A stretch of DNA of 64,000 nucleotides, taken from positions 135,636-199,635 of the forward strand of contig JAQTXH010000004.1 in the NCBI GenBank assembly GCA_028688905.1, read 5' to 3'. The DNA is from Acidiphilium sp. Its GTDB lineage: Bacteria; Pseudomonadota; Alphaproteobacteria; Acetobacterales; Acetobacteraceae. Below, piece by piece: positions 63,751 to 64,000 of the stretch (positions are counted from its first letter, which is position 1; each line of letters opens with the position of its first letter). The position numbers and the translations under genes are program-made. Below the pieces are notes generated by a model, which saw nothing but the letters and a program-made list of their open reading frames with translations, had not been told where the DNA came from and ran no database searches.

Positions 63751-64000
63751 TCAGGAAAAATAACTGTCGTCGAGCAGCATGTCTTCGTAGAAGGCACCGT
63801 AGCCATCGGTGGGGTGGCGGATGTGGATTTCCAGCACCCAAAGGAGCGGGGAGGGTTTGAAGTCTACGTCGGCCATGGGGCCGTCGTAGATGGCGGCGTG
63901 CGGGAAGTTTGACAGGCGGTGGCCGGAGAGGTCCATGTTGAGTTCCCAGCCCAGGGATTGAGCCTCCGTGACGGCGAACTCGTAGAGTTCCTTGCCGGTC
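63751..64000 (-). CDS. M24-family metallopeptidase, C-terminal part (runs off the window)
   Basis: The last 82 codons of a gene that begins beyond the right edge. The text TGKELYEFAVTEAQSLGWEL, followed by DLSGHRLSNFPHA and a late LLWVLEIHIRHPTDGYGAFY EDML, resembles the metal-site end of methionine-aminopeptidase/prolidase-fold (M24) proteins, with the GH and LEIH ligand regions. The substrate and full domain layout cannot be seen. Confidence 0.7.
   Translation of the reverse strand, partial: TGKELYEFAVTEAQSLGWELNMDLSGHRLSNFPHAAIYDGPMADVDFKPSPLLWVLEIHIRHPTDGYGAFYEDMLLDDSYFS

Overview
The window reads as chromosomal DNA of a GC-rich alphaproteobacterium, most likely an acid-tolerant member of the Acetobacteraceae (Rhodospirillales). 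Support comes from the FYDLN-acid protein / aroA / cmk neighbourhood, the long GyrB, the alphaproteobacterial tRNA and RNase P RNA sequences, the flagellar gene order, and orphan soxYZ. The family assignment is an inference from gene content. No phage, CRISPR array, rRNA operon or intact insertion sequence was found.

Layout. 1-9.9 kb: start of rnr (RNase R), a YihY-type membrane protein coupled to an alpha/beta hydrolase, a FYDLN-acid protein divergent from aroA-cmk, then parE facing pepN. 10-15.2 kb: a FemAB/GNAT-like protein, a CsbD-like protein, an APC permease, DUF971-Trm112, tRNA-Arg(ACG) and orphan soxYZ. 15.2-15.8 kb: a non-coding stretch with a decayed TetR regulator beside an intact palindromic operator, plus strong hairpins. 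15.8-23.1 kb: an acetone carboxylase locus (acxABC with acxR) with a textbook sigma-54 promoter and candidate upstream activator sites. 23.5-28.3 kb: gmd-rmd (GDP-D-rhamnose synthesis) and gyrB. 28.4-34.0 kb: a translationally coupled RND efflux operon (adaptor, pump, outer-membrane factor). The outer-membrane factor carries a 68-bp triple-palindrome element in frame near its N-terminus. 34.2-36.9 kb: a CDF metal exporter behind 20-bp phased repeats, a thioredoxin-TPR protein and a LON-domain protein.

36.9-41.6 kb: a flagellar basal-body/export block (flgB-flgC-fliE-fliQ-fliR-flhB, divergent from fliO-fliP), visibly AT-richer than its surroundings. 41.6-43.9 kb: oxyR divergent from ahpC-ahpD. 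44-50.4 kb: an amine catabolism locus with a copper amine oxidase, APC permease, N-formylglutamate amidohydrolase-like and isochorismatase-like hydrolases, and a divergent AraC regulator. 50.4-51.1 kb: tRNA-Ala(GGC), tRNA-Thr(TGT) and RNase P RNA. 51.4-52.6 kb: aqpZ and an EVE-domain protein. 52.8-58.3 kb: the cytochrome c maturation operon ccmCDEFGHI, ending in a 50-residue SDHAF4-like gene. 58.5-64 kb: a transglutaminase-like protein, a LysR regulator with NAD-dependent formate dehydrogenase, a GT8-like glycosyltransferase and the 3' part of an M24 peptidase gene.

The accessory genes suggest an aerobe that scavenges small carbon compounds (acetone, amines, formate), handles peroxide, metals and toxic compounds, and is or was flagellated. 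I found no convincing new multi-gene system. The best leads are non-coding: a dispersed two-hairpin element (15.7 and 62.1 kb, with a hairpin-only relative at 39.9 kb), the in-frame palindromic insertion in the efflux lipoprotein, the phased repeats ahead of the metal exporter, and the TetR relic with its intact operator.
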